The notes beneath the pieces are model-generated. The model saw only the letters and a program-made list of their open reading frames with translations, was not told the origin of the DNA and searched no databases. The position numbers and the translations under genes are program-made. Positions 1-8,795 of a stretch of 64,000 bases of DNA are shown here, piece by piece; positions within the stretch are counted from its first letter, which is position 1; the number at the start of each line of letters is the position of its first letter. The DNA lies in the NCBI RefSeq assembly GCF_016653635.2, contig NZ_CP067420.1, positions 2,453,501 to 2,517,500 on the forward strand, read 5' to 3'. The DNA comes from Skermanella sp. TT6. GTDB lineage: Bacteria > Pseudomonadota > Alphaproteobacteria > Azospirillales > Azospirillaceae.

Positions 1-1985
1 AGCGCCTGCCGGATGCCAAACAGCGACAGCAGCACTTCGGTGCCGGCCGGTCCCGTCTCCATCGCGGACAGGCGCGCCACCGTGCCGTCGAGCGCCGTGC
101 GGAGATCCTCCGTCGAACGGTCGCCGCCGGTCCCGGCGAAGTGCCCGCGGATCGCGGCGAGCACCCGTGACAGCTCGGCCGCCGCCTCCGGAGGGAGACG
201 GTCACGGTCGCGGCGCAGCGCCAGAAGGTTCAGGCCGACGCGCAGCCCGGCCAGCGCGTCGCGCATCAGGTGCCGCCCCTCCGGCCTGGCGGATACCAGG
301 GCCAGCCGGGGAACCAGGCCGCCCAGGCGGTCGTACATCCGGCCCTCGAACCGGCGGCGGTCGAGACCGGCGTCACCTCCGGCCAACCGGGCCAGGTCCC
401 TCCTGACGGCCTGCATCAGGCGGCCCACGGTCCAGTCCGCACCGAGCGAGCGGGTCAGCGACAGGGCCACGACGGCCGAGCCGAGGCCGATAACCTGGGC
501 GATCCCGCCGTTCAGGAACTCCGCGAAGTCGATGGTATAGGTGTTCTGGAGCGCCAGGGTCGCCGCTGTCGTCAGGAGGACAGGCAGCGCCACCGGAATG
601 TGGGTCGGCACCGCGATGGCGGCGGCGAGCGGGATGAAGACGGGTGCCAGCGCCACCACCAGCATCGGGAAGCTGGTGACCGCCGGGAGGACGAACAGCA
701 GGTAGCCGCCGGCGAGCAGCATGGCGACGATCGCGAGGTTGAGGAACTTGGCGGCGGCGCCCGCCGGATTGTCGAGCGTCGCGAACAGGCTGGCGCCGAC
801 GCCCGCCATCATCGCGGCGAGGTAGCCGTGCGACCACCCGGTTGCGATCCAGAAGCCGGTGCAGAGCAGGACGGCGACCGACGCCGCGGCGCCGGACAAG
901 GCGGCGGGCAGATGGTCGCGGTGCAGGGAGGGTGCTTCCTCGCGGGAGGCGACCCGCTCGCCGGACTGGATGGTTTCGCGCAGGGTCAGGCTTTCGTCCC
1001 AGTAGAGGATCAGGTCGCGGACCCGGGCCGCCAGCGAGCGAACGAGCATCGCGTCGGCATCGCGGCGGATCTCCCCGTCGGGGGGGGCCGCGGCATCGAT
1101 CCGGGCCAGAAGCTGGTCCCGCGACTTTTGACGGTCCTGCGGGTCGGACCCCGCCGAGCCGTCGATCCAGGAGGCCGCGTCGGCCAGAAGGGGGCTCCAG
1201 GCCTCCGCCAGGTCGGGGCAGGTCCGGTGAAGGGTGCGGAGCCGGTCCTGGATCGCCACCGCGTTGGACAGCAGCATCTGGAGCCGGCGCTGGAGCCGGC
1301 GGATGCCTGCGTCCGCTCCTCGAAGCTCGGGGGTGTCGTAGCGGGCGTGGACGCGCAGGGCATCGAGGGCGGCGGCGTTCACGATCAGCCGGTGCCGGTC
1401 GGCCTCGCCCGCGGTTCCGGCGGTCCGCTCCGTCAGCACGTCGGACGACCAACGGCCGGCATCGTCGAACCAGGCGGACAGCCGGCCCATGAGCTGGGGG
1501 CCGACCCGCTGGGGGAAGACGATCTGGCTGACCACCACCATGCAGAGGATGCCCAGGATGATCTCCTGGCAGCGGGCGATGGCCGTGTCGAAGATGATCG
1601 CGGGGGTGTCCACGATGGGAAAGGCCACGAAACCCGCGGTGTAGCCGGCCAGCATGAAGGCGTAGCTGCGCGGTGTCTTCTCCAGCACGGTCGCGTAGAC
1701 GCAGAGGCCGACCCACAGCGAAAGCACGAGGCTCAGCAGCTCCGGGGAACCGTTGAAGGCGGTGATCGCGAAGACCGCGAAAGCCGAACCGACGATGGTG
1801 CCGATCACCCGATAGGCGGCCTTGGACTGGACCATGCCCGCCAGCGGCTGTGCCACGACGAATACCGTCAGCATCGACCAGGACGGGTGGGGCAGGTCCA
1901 TCGCGAAGGCGATGTAGAGCGCCAGCATCGCGGCGCCGTAAGCCTTCGCCGCGAACAGCAGGTTGCGGGGGTCGAACAGGAACAT
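1..1985 (-). CDS. FUSC family aromatic-acid/fusaric-acid efflux protein (3' end outside window)
   Basis: The frame stays open from the ATG at 1985 to the window edge, giving 661 residues without a stop. The N-terminus (MFLFDPRNLLFAAKAYGAAM and following) is a run of hydrophobic helices containing the HPSWSMLTVFVVAQP segment typical of FUSC/YccS/AaeB-like inner-membrane exporters. A soluble helical middle and a second hydrophobic block follow, which is the usual duplicated family layout. The start lies 10 bp after the stop of the marR-type gene, so the two are probably one transcript controlled by that repressor. The substrate (aromatic or organic acids) is inferred from family only. Confidence 0.85.
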   Translation of the reverse strand, partial: MFLFDPRNLLFAAKAYGAAMLALYIAFAMDLPHPSWSMLTVFVVAQPLAGMVQSKAAYRVIGTIVGSAFAVFAITAFNGSPELLSLVLSLWVGLCVYATVLEKTPRSYAFMLAGYTAGFVAFPIVDTPAIIFDTAIARCQEIILGILCMVVVSQIVFPQRVGPQLMGRLSAWFDDAGRWSSDVLTERTAGTAGEADRHRLIVNAAALDALRVHARYDTPELRGADAGIRRLQRRLQMLLSNAVAIQDRLRTLHRTCPDLAEAWSPLLADAASWIDGSAGSDPQDRQKSRDQLLARIDAAAPPDGEIRRDADAMLVRSLAARVRDLILYWDESLTLRETIQSGERVASREEAPSLHRDHLPAALSGAAASVAVLLCTGFWIATGWSHGYLAAMMAGVGASLFATLDNPAGAAAKFLNLAIVAMLLAGGYLLFVLPAVTSFPMLVVALAPVFIPLAAAIAVPTHIPVALPVLLTTAATLALQNTYTIDFAEFLNGGIAQVIGLGSAVVALSLTRSLGADWTVGRLMQAVRRDLARLAGGDAGLDRRRFEGRMYDRLGGLVPRLALVSARPEGRHLMRDALAGLRVGLNLLALRRDRDRLPPEAAAELSRVLAAIRGHFAGTGGDRSTEDLRTALDGTVARLSAMETGPAGTEVLLSLFGIRQA

Positions 1986-1995
1986 CGGCGGCGCG

Positions 1996-2481
1996 TCAGC
2001 CGGCCGCCCGCTTGGGTTCCCGGGCTTCGTCGTCCGGATGGTCGAGGCAGTAGCTCTGCTCGATCCGGTCGAAGATGCGGAGCGTCGAGGCGATCTCGTC
2101 GTCGAGCACGCCGAGCAGCAGGCGGCGGCGGATTCCGGCGGCGACGCCGTTGACGCCGTCCAGCAGGTCGTGACCGCGCGCGGTCAGCCGGACCACCTTG
2201 GCCCGGCGGTCGGTCTCGTGATCGAACCGCTCGATCAGGCCCGACGACTCCAGCGCGTCGAGCAGGCGGACCAGGGACGCGCCCTCGATGTCGAGCGAGG
2301 CGGCGAGGTCCTTCTGCTTCGCCTCGTTCCCCATGTGGGACAGATGCAGCAGCGGCAGCCAGGTGGCCTCGGTCAGGCCGTAGGGGCGGAGGCCGTCGTC
2401 GATCTCGCGGCGCCAATGGCGCGCGATCCGTGCCAGCCGGAACCCGAAGGTCGCCCGGAGATTGGCCGTCTTTGAATTCAT
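1996..2481 (-). CDS. MarR family transcriptional regulator
   Basis: A 161-residue winged-helix protein. The order is an N-terminal dimerisation helix, a recognition region around residues 55-85 (QKDLAASLDIEGASLVRLLD), and a wing with the DRRAKVVRLTARG signature seen in MarR repressors. It lies immediately upstream of the FUSC exporter on the same strand, the common arrangement for a ligand-released repressor of an efflux pump. A TTAG-N4-CTAA dyad sits 26 bp upstream of its start and may be its own operator. The family call is firm; the ligand is unknown. Confidence 0.9.
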   Translation of the reverse strand: MNSKTANLRATFGFRLARIARHWRREIDDGLRPYGLTEATWLPLLHLSHMGNEAKQKDLAASLDIEGASLVRLLDALESSGLIERFDHETDRRAKVVRLTARGHDLLDGVNGVAAGIRRRLLLGVLDDEIASTLRIFDRIEQSYCLDHPDDEAREPKRAAG

Positions 2482-2506
2482 GACACTGAACCAAGCAAGC
2501 TTATTA

Positions 2507-2518
2507 TTAGGATGCTAA
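2507..2518. promoter_or_regulatory. TTAG-GATG-CTAA dyad, candidate MarR operator
   Basis: A perfect 4+4 bp inverted repeat with a 4-bp spacer lies in an AT-rich patch between the marR start (2481) and the end of the converging fused purine gene (2617). MarR proteins often bind similar short palindromes near their own promoter. The dyad is short and could arise by chance. Confidence 0.3.
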
Positions 2519-2616
2519 CATATTGGCCGTCCCCACCGGCGGTTCAAGGACGAGGAGGCAGGGGTCGGCGGGTTGCTGATATGCCGCCGACGTATGGGAA
2601 CCTTGTTGATCGATGA

Positions 2617-4383
2617 TCAACGCCGGAGATGGCGGATGAAATCCAGGATGACGCGGACGGTCAGGTCGGCATCCTCTACAGTGATGGATTCGGCGGGATT
2701 GTGGCTGATGCCGCCCCGGCAGCGGGTGAAGAGCATGCCGACGGGGCAAAGGGATGCGACGGCCATGGCGTCATGGCCGGCACCGCTGGGCAGGCGGCGG
2801 GGAGGGAGGCCGCAGCGTTCGACGGCTGCGGACAGCTGGTCGATCAGCGCCGGGGCGCATGCCGTGGCAGGAGCGTCGTGGGTCTTCTCGATCGAGAAGG
2901 CCAAGGCGCGGCGGGCGGCGATGGCGGCGAAATCGTCGGCGATGGCCTCCATCGCGGAGAGGCGCACGGTGTCGTCCGGGGAACGGATGTCGATCGTGAA
3001 CACGGTTCCGCCGGGGATGACGTTCACGGCGCCGGGCTTCGCCTCGATCCGGCCGACCGTCGCGACGAGGTCGGGGATCGCCTGGGCGCGGCGTTCGACC
3101 GACAGGATCATCTCGGCCGCCCCCGCCAGGGCGTCGCGCCGGAGCGACATGGGGACGGTGCCGGCATGTCCGGCGGTCCCGCCGACCTTCACCCTGTAGC
3201 GGGAGGCGCCGTTGATGCCGGTGACGACGCCGACACCGAGGCTTTCGGCTTCCAGTACCGGTCCCTGCTCGATGTGCGCCTCCACATAGGCCAGGATGTC
3301 GGCGGGATCGCGGGCCGCGGAGGCGATGGCGTCCGGGTCGCCGCCGAAGGCGCGCAGGGCGTCGGCGTAGCCGATGCCGTCGGCGTCCACCGCGTCCAGG
3401 GCGGCCGGGTCGAAGCGGCCCGCCAGGGCTCGGCTGCCGGTCAGGGTCACGGGAAAGCGGACACCCTCCTCGTCGCCGAAGCCGACGACCTCGACCGCGA
3501 AGGGCAGGCGCTCGCCGCGCCGGTGCAATTCGGCGACGGCGGCGACTCCGGCCAGGACGCCCAGGTTGCCGTCATACTTGCCGGCATTGCGCACGGTGTC
3601 GATGTGGGAACCGATCAGCAGGGCCGGCAGTCCGGGCCGGGTTCCCTCGTACCGGCCGACGACGTTGCCGGCCGCGTCGATGCGTGCCGCCATCCCGGCC
3701 TCGGCCATCCAAGCCATCAGCCGGTCGGCGGCGGCCCGGTGCTCGGGTGTCAGGAACAGGCGGGTCAGCGCGTCCGGTTCGGCGGAAATGGCGGCGAACG
3801 CGTCGAGCCGGTCCATCAGGGTCCTGCCGGGAGCCGGGCCCATCTGCTGGAGACGGAGCAGCGCGATACGCTCCACCTGGGCCAGCGCGGTCTCGAATTC
3901 CTGCTCGGGCGTGTTGTGGATACGGTGCTCGAAGGCGTCCAGGATGTCGGCGCGGGTCAGCCCCCGGACGGCGATGATGAAGGGGAAGCCGAACTTCTCC
4001 GTGTAGGAGTCGTTAAGCACCTGAAGGCGCGCGAACTCCTCCGGCGTGCAGCGGTCCAAGCCGGCACCGGCCTGCTCCGAGGCGGAGTCAGCCGTCAGCC
4101 CGCCGGCCACGGCGAGCTTTCCGGCAAGATCGGGGTGCGCCCGGAGAAGCGCCAGTTGGCGGTCCCGGCCGGCGGCACGCACCGCGGCGCACATCCCGCC
4201 ATGGAGCGTTGGTATGTCGGCGAAGGCGATGGCGGAGTGGGCGGCGAGGGCTGTCTCCGCCACCCAGGGCGAATGCTCGAACACGCCGCCGAAGCGGGCG
4301 ACGAAGTCGGTGGCGGCCTTGTCGTCCGGAGCGGCGCCCGTTGGCACGACGGTTGCGAGACCCTTCGAACTATCCGGAGACAT
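2617..4383 (-). CDS. Fused OHCU decarboxylase (UraD-like) - allantoate amidohydrolase (M20 family)
   Basis: A 588-residue two-domain ureide enzyme. Residues ~1-175 match 2-oxo-4-hydroxy-4-carboxy-5-ureidoimidazoline decarboxylase, with His83 in RAHPDLAGK and Glu103 in ASEQAG as the expected catalytic pair. Residues ~185-588 are an M20 allantoate amidohydrolase/carbamoylase with metal-site motifs GSHIDT (His260), KYDGNLG (Asp271), GDEEGVRF (Glu305/306), EAHIEQG and a C-terminal GAGHDAM. One polypeptide therefore covers the step making S-allantoin and the later hydrolysis of allantoate; the intervening allantoinase is not in the window. It is divergent from uraH-xdhABC, so a shared purine-responsive promoter region is likely. 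Confidence 0.92.
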   Translation of the reverse strand: MSPDSSKGLATVVPTGAAPDDKAATDFVARFGGVFEHSPWVAETALAAHSAIAFADIPTLHGGMCAAVRAAGRDRQLALLRAHPDLAGKLAVAGGLTADSASEQAGAGLDRCTPEEFARLQVLNDSYTEKFGFPFIIAVRGLTRADILDAFEHRIHNTPEQEFETALAQVERIALLRLQQMGPAPGRTLMDRLDAFAAISAEPDALTRLFLTPEHRAAADRLMAWMAEAGMAARIDAAGNVVGRYEGTRPGLPALLIGSHIDTVRNAGKYDGNLGVLAGVAAVAELHRRGERLPFAVEVVGFGDEEGVRFPVTLTGSRALAGRFDPAALDAVDADGIGYADALRAFGGDPDAIASAARDPADILAYVEAHIEQGPVLEAESLGVGVVTGINGASRYRVKVGGTAGHAGTVPMSLRRDALAGAAEMILSVERRAQAIPDLVATVGRIEAKPGAVNVIPGGTVFTIDIRSPDDTVRLSAMEAIADDFAAIAARRALAFSIEKTHDAPATACAPALIDQLSAAVERCGLPPRRLPSGAGHDAMAVASLCPVGMLFTRCRGGISHNPAESITVEDADLTVRVILDFIRHLRR

Positions 4384-4451
4384 TTGTGCCCTTCCACCAT
4401 TAGGATCGTAGCGTCAAAATAATGCCATCCCCGCGGCGCGACCTTCCTGAA

Positions 4452-4463
4452 AGTTTTGAAACT
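4452..4463. promoter_or_regulatory. AGTTT-TG-AAACT dyad in the divergent purine-gene promoter region
   Basis: The 187-bp gap between the fused ureide gene and uraH is AT-richer than its surroundings and contains this perfect 5+2+5 inverted repeat. Its central position between divergent purine-catabolic genes suits an operator. No regulator gene is adjacent and the site is short, so this is a suggestion only. Confidence 0.25.
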
Positions 4464-4570
4464 CTTTCCGCCCGAGGGATGTCGACGGCGGAGACGGAGT
4501 GGTGAAAGAATAATTTAGGAAACTCCGCGAACCGATAACAAGTCGAAAACAGGCGAGCTAGGAGAGATAC

Positions 4571-4969
4571 ATGGCGGCGACTTCACAGCAGGCGGAGAGC
4601 GGGGCGGCGGCGAGCGGAGGACGACTCACCACCCATGTCCTCGATACCATGCACGGAACGCCGGCGGCGGGGATGGTGGTGACGCTGTTCCGGATCGACG
4701 GCGACGCGCGGGAGAAGATCACCGAGGCCAAGACGAATTCCGACGGGCGGTGCGACGAGCCGTTGCTGTCCGGCGACGGGATGCGGACGGGGATCTACGA
4801 ACTGGTGTTCGAGGTGGACGGCTATTTCCGGAAGATCGCGGTAGACCTCCCCGACCCGCCGTTCCTTGACGGCATCCCGTTGCGCTTCGGGATCGCGGAC
4901 GCCGGCGCCCATTACCACGTGCCGCTGCTGGTCAGCCCGTTCGCCTATTCGACATATCGCGGAAGCTGA
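4571..4969 (+). CDS. uraH: 5-hydroxyisourate hydrolase (transthyretin-like)
   Basis: A 132-residue transthyretin-related protein that hydrolyses 5-hydroxyisourate to OHCU, the substrate of the decarboxylase encoded divergently. The diagnostic pieces are [11 protein letters not shown] near the N-terminus (active-site His), an internal Arg-containing strand region, and the C-terminal YRGS tetrapeptide that separates HIU hydrolases from transthyretins. A GGAGA ribosome-binding site precedes the ATG. About 18 extra N-terminal residues, rich in Ala, Gly and Ser, lie before the core and do not look like a strong signal peptide. It is the first gene of the purine operon, 18 bp before xdhA. Confidence 0.95.
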   Translation: MAATSQQAESGAAASGGRLTTHVLDTMHGTPAAGMVVTLFRIDGDAREKITEAKTNSDGRCDEPLLSGDGMRTGIYELVFEVDGYFRKIAVDLPDPPFLDGIPLRFGIADAGAHYHVPLLVSPFAYSTYRGS

Positions 4970-4987
4970 CGCGAGGGGAGACGTTGC

Positions 4988-6460
4988 ATGCGCGATTGCG
5001 TAAGGTTTCTGCTGGGAGACCGGCTGATCGAGATCCGGGAGGTCGATCCGACCCTGACGGTGCTGGACTGGCTGCGCCTGGACCAGCGCAAGGTCGGCAC
5101 CAAGGAGGGCTGCGCGGAAGGCGACTGCGGCGCCTGCACCGTGGTGGTCGGGCGGCTGGAGGGCGGCCGCGTGCGGTACGAGGCGGTGAACGCCTGCATC
5201 CGCTTCGTCGCGACGCTGGACGGCTGCCAGGTGCTGACGGTCGAGCACCTGAAGGGAGCGGACGGCTCGCTCCATCCGGTGCAGCAGGCCCTGGTGGATT
5301 GCCACGGGTCGCAATGCGGCTTCTGCACGCCCGGCTTCGTCATGTCCATGTTCGCGCTGTACAAGGGCGAGGAGGCTCCGGACGGCGCCGCGGTGGACGA
5401 CGCGCTGGCCGGCAACCTGTGCCGCTGCACGGGATACTCGCCGATCGTCGCGGCGAGCGAGCGGATGTACGCGCTGGGAGCGCCGGCCGCGGACCGCTTC
5501 GCGGCGGAGGCCGCGGTCACGGCGGATCGGCTGGCGGGATTGCAGGACGGCGAGACGCTGCGCGTCGGAAAGGCCGGGCGGCTGTTCTACGCCCCGGCGA
5601 CGCTGGAGGCGTTCGCGGACCTGCTGGCCGACCATCCGGATGCCCGGATCGTCTCGGGAGCGACCGACGTCGGGCTCTGGGTCACCAAGTTCCAGCGGGT
5701 GCTGGACGTCGTCATCTACACGGGGCGCATCCAGGGCTTCCGGGAAATCCGGGACACCGGCACCGCGCTGGAGATCTCGGCCGGAGCCACCTACACCGAC
5801 GTCATGGGTCCCGTCGGGGCGCTCTATCCCGATTTCGGCGAGCTGATCCGGCGGATCGGGGCGGTGCAGGTGCGGAACGTCGGCACGATCGGCGGCAACA
5901 TCGCCAACGGCTCGCCCATCGGCGACACGCCGCCGGCCCTGATCGCGGCGGGCGCCACGCTGGTGCTGCGGTCGAAGGACGGCCGGCGGTCGATGCCGAT
6001 CGAGGATTTCTTCATCGACTACGGCAAGCAGGACCGGCGGGCAGGCGAGTTCGTCGAGACCGTCGTCCTGCCCAAACCCGCGCCGGGTGCGCGGTTCCGT
6101 GCCTACAAGATCACCAAGCGGTTCGACCAGGACATCTCGGCGGTGTGCGCCTGCTTCTCGGTCAGGATCGATGGCGGCACCGTGGCGGAAGCCAGGATCG
6201 CCTATGGCGGGATGGCCGCGACCCCGAAACGGGCGGTCGAGGCCGAGAAGGCGCTGGTCGGCAAGCCCTGGAGCGAGGCGACCGTGCGCGATGCCATGGC
6301 GGCGCTGGGCCGGGACTTCACCCCGCTGACCGACTGGCGGGCCAGCGCGTCCTACCGCAGAGCCGTGGCGGCCAACCTGCTGATGAAACTCTATGTGGAA
6401 ACCACCGACCCCGAGGCGGATACGCGCCTGGTCGGCGACCGGAGGCTGGTCCATGCCTGA
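4988..6460 (+). CDS. xdhA: Xanthine dehydrogenase small subunit (2Fe-2S/FAD)
   Basis: A 490-residue XdhA. Two [2Fe-2S] domains occupy the first ~165 residues, with cysteine motifs KEGCAEGDCGACT, GFCTPGF and NLCRCTGY. The rest is a molybdopterin-dehydrogenase-type FAD domain with VGGATDVG-like (here VSGATDVGLW) and GTIGGNIANGSPIGD motifs, and a CO-dehydrogenase flavoprotein C-terminal domain. It carries electrons from the XdhB molybdenum centre to FAD/NAD+. A GGGGAGA site precedes the ATG, and the stop overlaps the start of xdhB by 8 bp, indicating translational coupling. Confidence 0.97.
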   Translation: MRDCVRFLLGDRLIEIREVDPTLTVLDWLRLDQRKVGTKEGCAEGDCGACTVVVGRLEGGRVRYEAVNACIRFVATLDGCQVLTVEHLKGADGSLHPVQQALVDCHGSQCGFCTPGFVMSMFALYKGEEAPDGAAVDDALAGNLCRCTGYSPIVAASERMYALGAPAADRFAAEAAVTADRLAGLQDGETLRVGKAGRLFYAPATLEAFADLLADHPDARIVSGATDVGLWVTKFQRVLDVVIYTGRIQGFREIRDTGTALEISAGATYTDVMGPVGALYPDFGELIRRIGAVQVRNVGTIGGNIANGSPIGDTPPALIAAGATLVLRSKDGRRSMPIEDFFIDYGKQDRRAGEFVETVVLPKPAPGARFRAYKITKRFDQDISAVCACFSVRIDGGTVAEARIAYGGMAATPKRAVEAEKALVGKPWSEATVRDAMAALGRDFTPLTDWRASASYRRAVAANLLMKLYVETTDPEADTRLVGDRRLVHA

Positions 6461-8795
6461 TTCAACGGAGGCGGGTCTCGTCGAGCGCATTTCCGGTGCC
6501 GTGCATTCCGACCGGCGGCACGACAGCGCGCACAAGCACGTGACCGGCGAAGCCGTCTATGTCGACGATATCCGGGAACCCGCGGGGCTGCTGCACGTCT
6601 ATCTCGGCCTCAGCGATCGGCCCCATGCAAGGCTGGTGTCGCTGGACCTGTCGGCGGTGAAATCGGCGCCGGGGGTGGTCGAGGTCGTCACGGCGGCGGA
6701 CGTGCCGGGCGTCAACGACGTGAGCTGCATGGGCCGGCATGACGAGCCGCTGTTCGCCGACGACCTGATCGAGTATGCCGGCCAGCCCCTGTTCGCGGTG
6801 GCGGCGGAGACCCGGGAGCAGGCGCGCCGGGCGGCGCGGCTCGCGGTCGCGACCTACGAGGACCTGGAGCCGGTGCTGACCCTGGACCGGGCGCGGGAGC
6901 GCGGAACCGTGGTGTTCCCGCCCATGGTCCTGAAGCGCGGCGAGTCGGATGCGGCGATCGCCGGAGCGCCGCACCGGCTGGAAGGCAGGATCTCGATCGG
7001 CGGCCAGGACCATTTCTATCTGGAGGGCCAGATCGCCATGGCCGTCCCCGGCGAGGACGACGAGGTACTGGTCCATTGCTCGACCCAGCATCCCAGCGAG
7101 GTCCAGCACATCGTCGCCCATGTGCTGAACGTGCCGGCCAACGCCGTGGCGGTCGAGGTCCGGCGCATGGGCGGGGCGTTCGGGGGCAAGGAGACGCAGG
7201 CGAATCTCTTCGCGGCGACGGCAGCCGTGGTCGCCAGGAAGACGGGCCGGGCGGCGAAGCTTCGGCCGGACCGCGACGACGACATGGTGATCACCGGCAA
7301 GCGCCACGACTTCGAGGTGGATTACCGCGTCGGGTTCGACGATGACGGGCGGATCCGGGGCGTCGAGTTCCTGTTCGCCGCGCGCTGCGGGTTCGCCGCC
7401 GACCTGTCCGGGCCGGTGACCGACCGGGCGCTGTTCCACTGCGACAACACCTATTTCTACGAGGCGGTCACGGCGAAGTCGCTGCCGCTGAAGACCAACA
7501 CGGTGTCCAACACGGCATTCCGCGGGTTCGGCGGACCCCAGGGGATGGTCGCGGCGGAACGGGTGATCGAGGAGGTCGCCTATGCCGTGGGCAAGGACCC
7601 GCTGGAGATCCGCAAGCTGAATTTCTACGGCGGCGAAGGCCGGGACCTGACGCCCTATCACCAGACCGTGGAGGACAATATCGCGCCTGAGATCGTCTCG
7701 GCGCTGGAGGAGCGGTCTGACTACCGGGCGCGGCGCGACGCGATCCGGGCGCACAACGCCAGGGGCGGCTGGCTGCGAAAGGGGATCGCGCTGACGCCGG
7801 TCAAGTTCGGCATTTCCTTCACGGCCACCCAGTACAATCAGGCCGGCGCGCTGGTCCATGTCTATACCGACGGCACCGTCCACCTGAACCACGGCGGGAC
7901 CGAGATGGGGCAGGGGCTCTACGTGAAGGTCGCCCAGGTCGTCGCCGAGGAGTTCCAGATCGACATCGAGAAGGTCCGCGTCACGGCGACCACGACCGGC
8001 AAGGTGCCCAACACCTCGGCCACCGCGGCGTCGTCGGGGGCCGACCTGAACGGCAAGGCCGCTCAGAATGCGGCGGCGACGATCAAGGAGCGGCTGATCG
8101 GCTTCGCGGTCGAGAACTGGGGTGTGCCCCGGGAGCAGGTGGTGTTCCTGCCCAACCGGGTGCGGATCGGCAACCAGGAGATCCCGTTCGGCGACTTGGT
8201 GCGGACGGCCTACATGGCGCGCATCCAGCTTTCGTCCACCGGATTCTACAAGACGCCGGAGATCCACTGGGACCGGGCGGCCGGTCGGGGCAAGCCGTTC
8301 TATTACTTCTCCTACGGTGCTGCGGCGGCCGAGGTGACCGTCGATACGCTGACCGGGGAGTACAGGGTCGACCGGGTCGATATCCTGCACGATGTGGGGC
8401 ATTCGCTGAACCCGGCGCTGGACCGCGGCCAGGTCGAGGGCGGTTTCGTGCAGGGCATGGGCTGGCTGACCATGGAGGAGCTGTGGTGGGACCAGCGGGG
8501 GCATCTGCGGACCCACGCGCCCAGCACATACAAGATCCCGGCCTGCAGCGACCGGCCGCGCATCTTCAACGTCCACCTGCTGGAGAACGCGCGGAACCGA
8601 AAGGACACGATCTACCGCTCCAAGGCGGTCGGGGAGCCGCCCTTCATGCTGGGCATGTCGGTGCTCCACGCGATCTCGGACGCGGTGGCGAGCGTCGGCG
8701 ACTACGCGACCTGCCCGAGGATCGATCCGCCGGCCACGCCGGAGAAGGTGCTGACGGCGATCGAGTCCCTGCGGGCGGGAAAGCGGCAGGCATGA
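6453..8795 (+). CDS. xdhB: Xanthine dehydrogenase molybdopterin-binding subunit
   Basis: A 780-residue molybdenum subunit that oxidises hypoxanthine/xanthine to urate. The start is the ATG at 6453 (MPDSTEAGLVERISG), inside the end of xdhA; an in-frame extension upstream only overlaps xdhA coding sequence. Family motifs include GGQDHFYLEGQ, RRMGGAFGGKE, NTAFRGFGGPQGM, the substrate-pocket region, a glutamate in the C-terminal KAVGEPPFMLG segment, and TEMGQGLY for cofactor binding. It is complete and ordinary in length. The stop overlaps the xdhC start as ATGA. Confidence 0.97.
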   Translation: MPDSTEAGLVERISGAVHSDRRHDSAHKHVTGEAVYVDDIREPAGLLHVYLGLSDRPHARLVSLDLSAVKSAPGVVEVVTAADVPGVNDVSCMGRHDEPLFADDLIEYAGQPLFAVAAETREQARRAARLAVATYEDLEPVLTLDRARERGTVVFPPMVLKRGESDAAIAGAPHRLEGRISIGGQDHFYLEGQIAMAVPGEDDEVLVHCSTQHPSEVQHIVAHVLNVPANAVAVEVRRMGGAFGGKETQANLFAATAAVVARKTGRAAKLRPDRDDDMVITGKRHDFEVDYRVGFDDDGRIRGVEFLFAARCGFAADLSGPVTDRALFHCDNTYFYEAVTAKSLPLKTNTVSNTAFRGFGGPQGMVAAERVIEEVAYAVGKDPLEIRKLNFYGGEGRDLTPYHQTVEDNIAPEIVSALEERSDYRARRDAIRAHNARGGWLRKGIALTPVKFGISFTATQYNQAGALVHVYTDGTVHLNHGGTEMGQGLYVKVAQVVAEEFQIDIEKVRVTATTTGKVPNTSATAASSGADLNGKAAQNAAATIKERLIGFAVENWGVPREQVVFLPNRVRIGNQEIPFGDLVRTAYMARIQLSSTGFYKTPEIHWDRAAGRGKPFYYFSYGAAAAEVTVDTLTGEYRVDRVDILHDVGHSLNPALDRGQVEGGFVQGMGWLTMEELWWDQRGHLRTHAPSTYKIPACSDRPRIFNVHLLENARNRKDTIYRSKAVGEPPFMLGMSVLHAISDAVASVGDYATCPRIDPPATPEKVLTAIESLRAGKRQA

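Noticed and set aside
270-2153. Long plus-strand open frame of 627 codons opposite the FUSC gene
   Set aside because: It is rich in Gly, Arg, Gln and Asp with no domain, typical of an antisense frame in high-GC DNA; the minus strand encodes clear FUSC and MarR proteins.
4583-6535. Minus-strand 650-codon open frame across uraH and xdhA
   Set aside because: Opposite-strand shadow of two genes with complete catalytic motifs.
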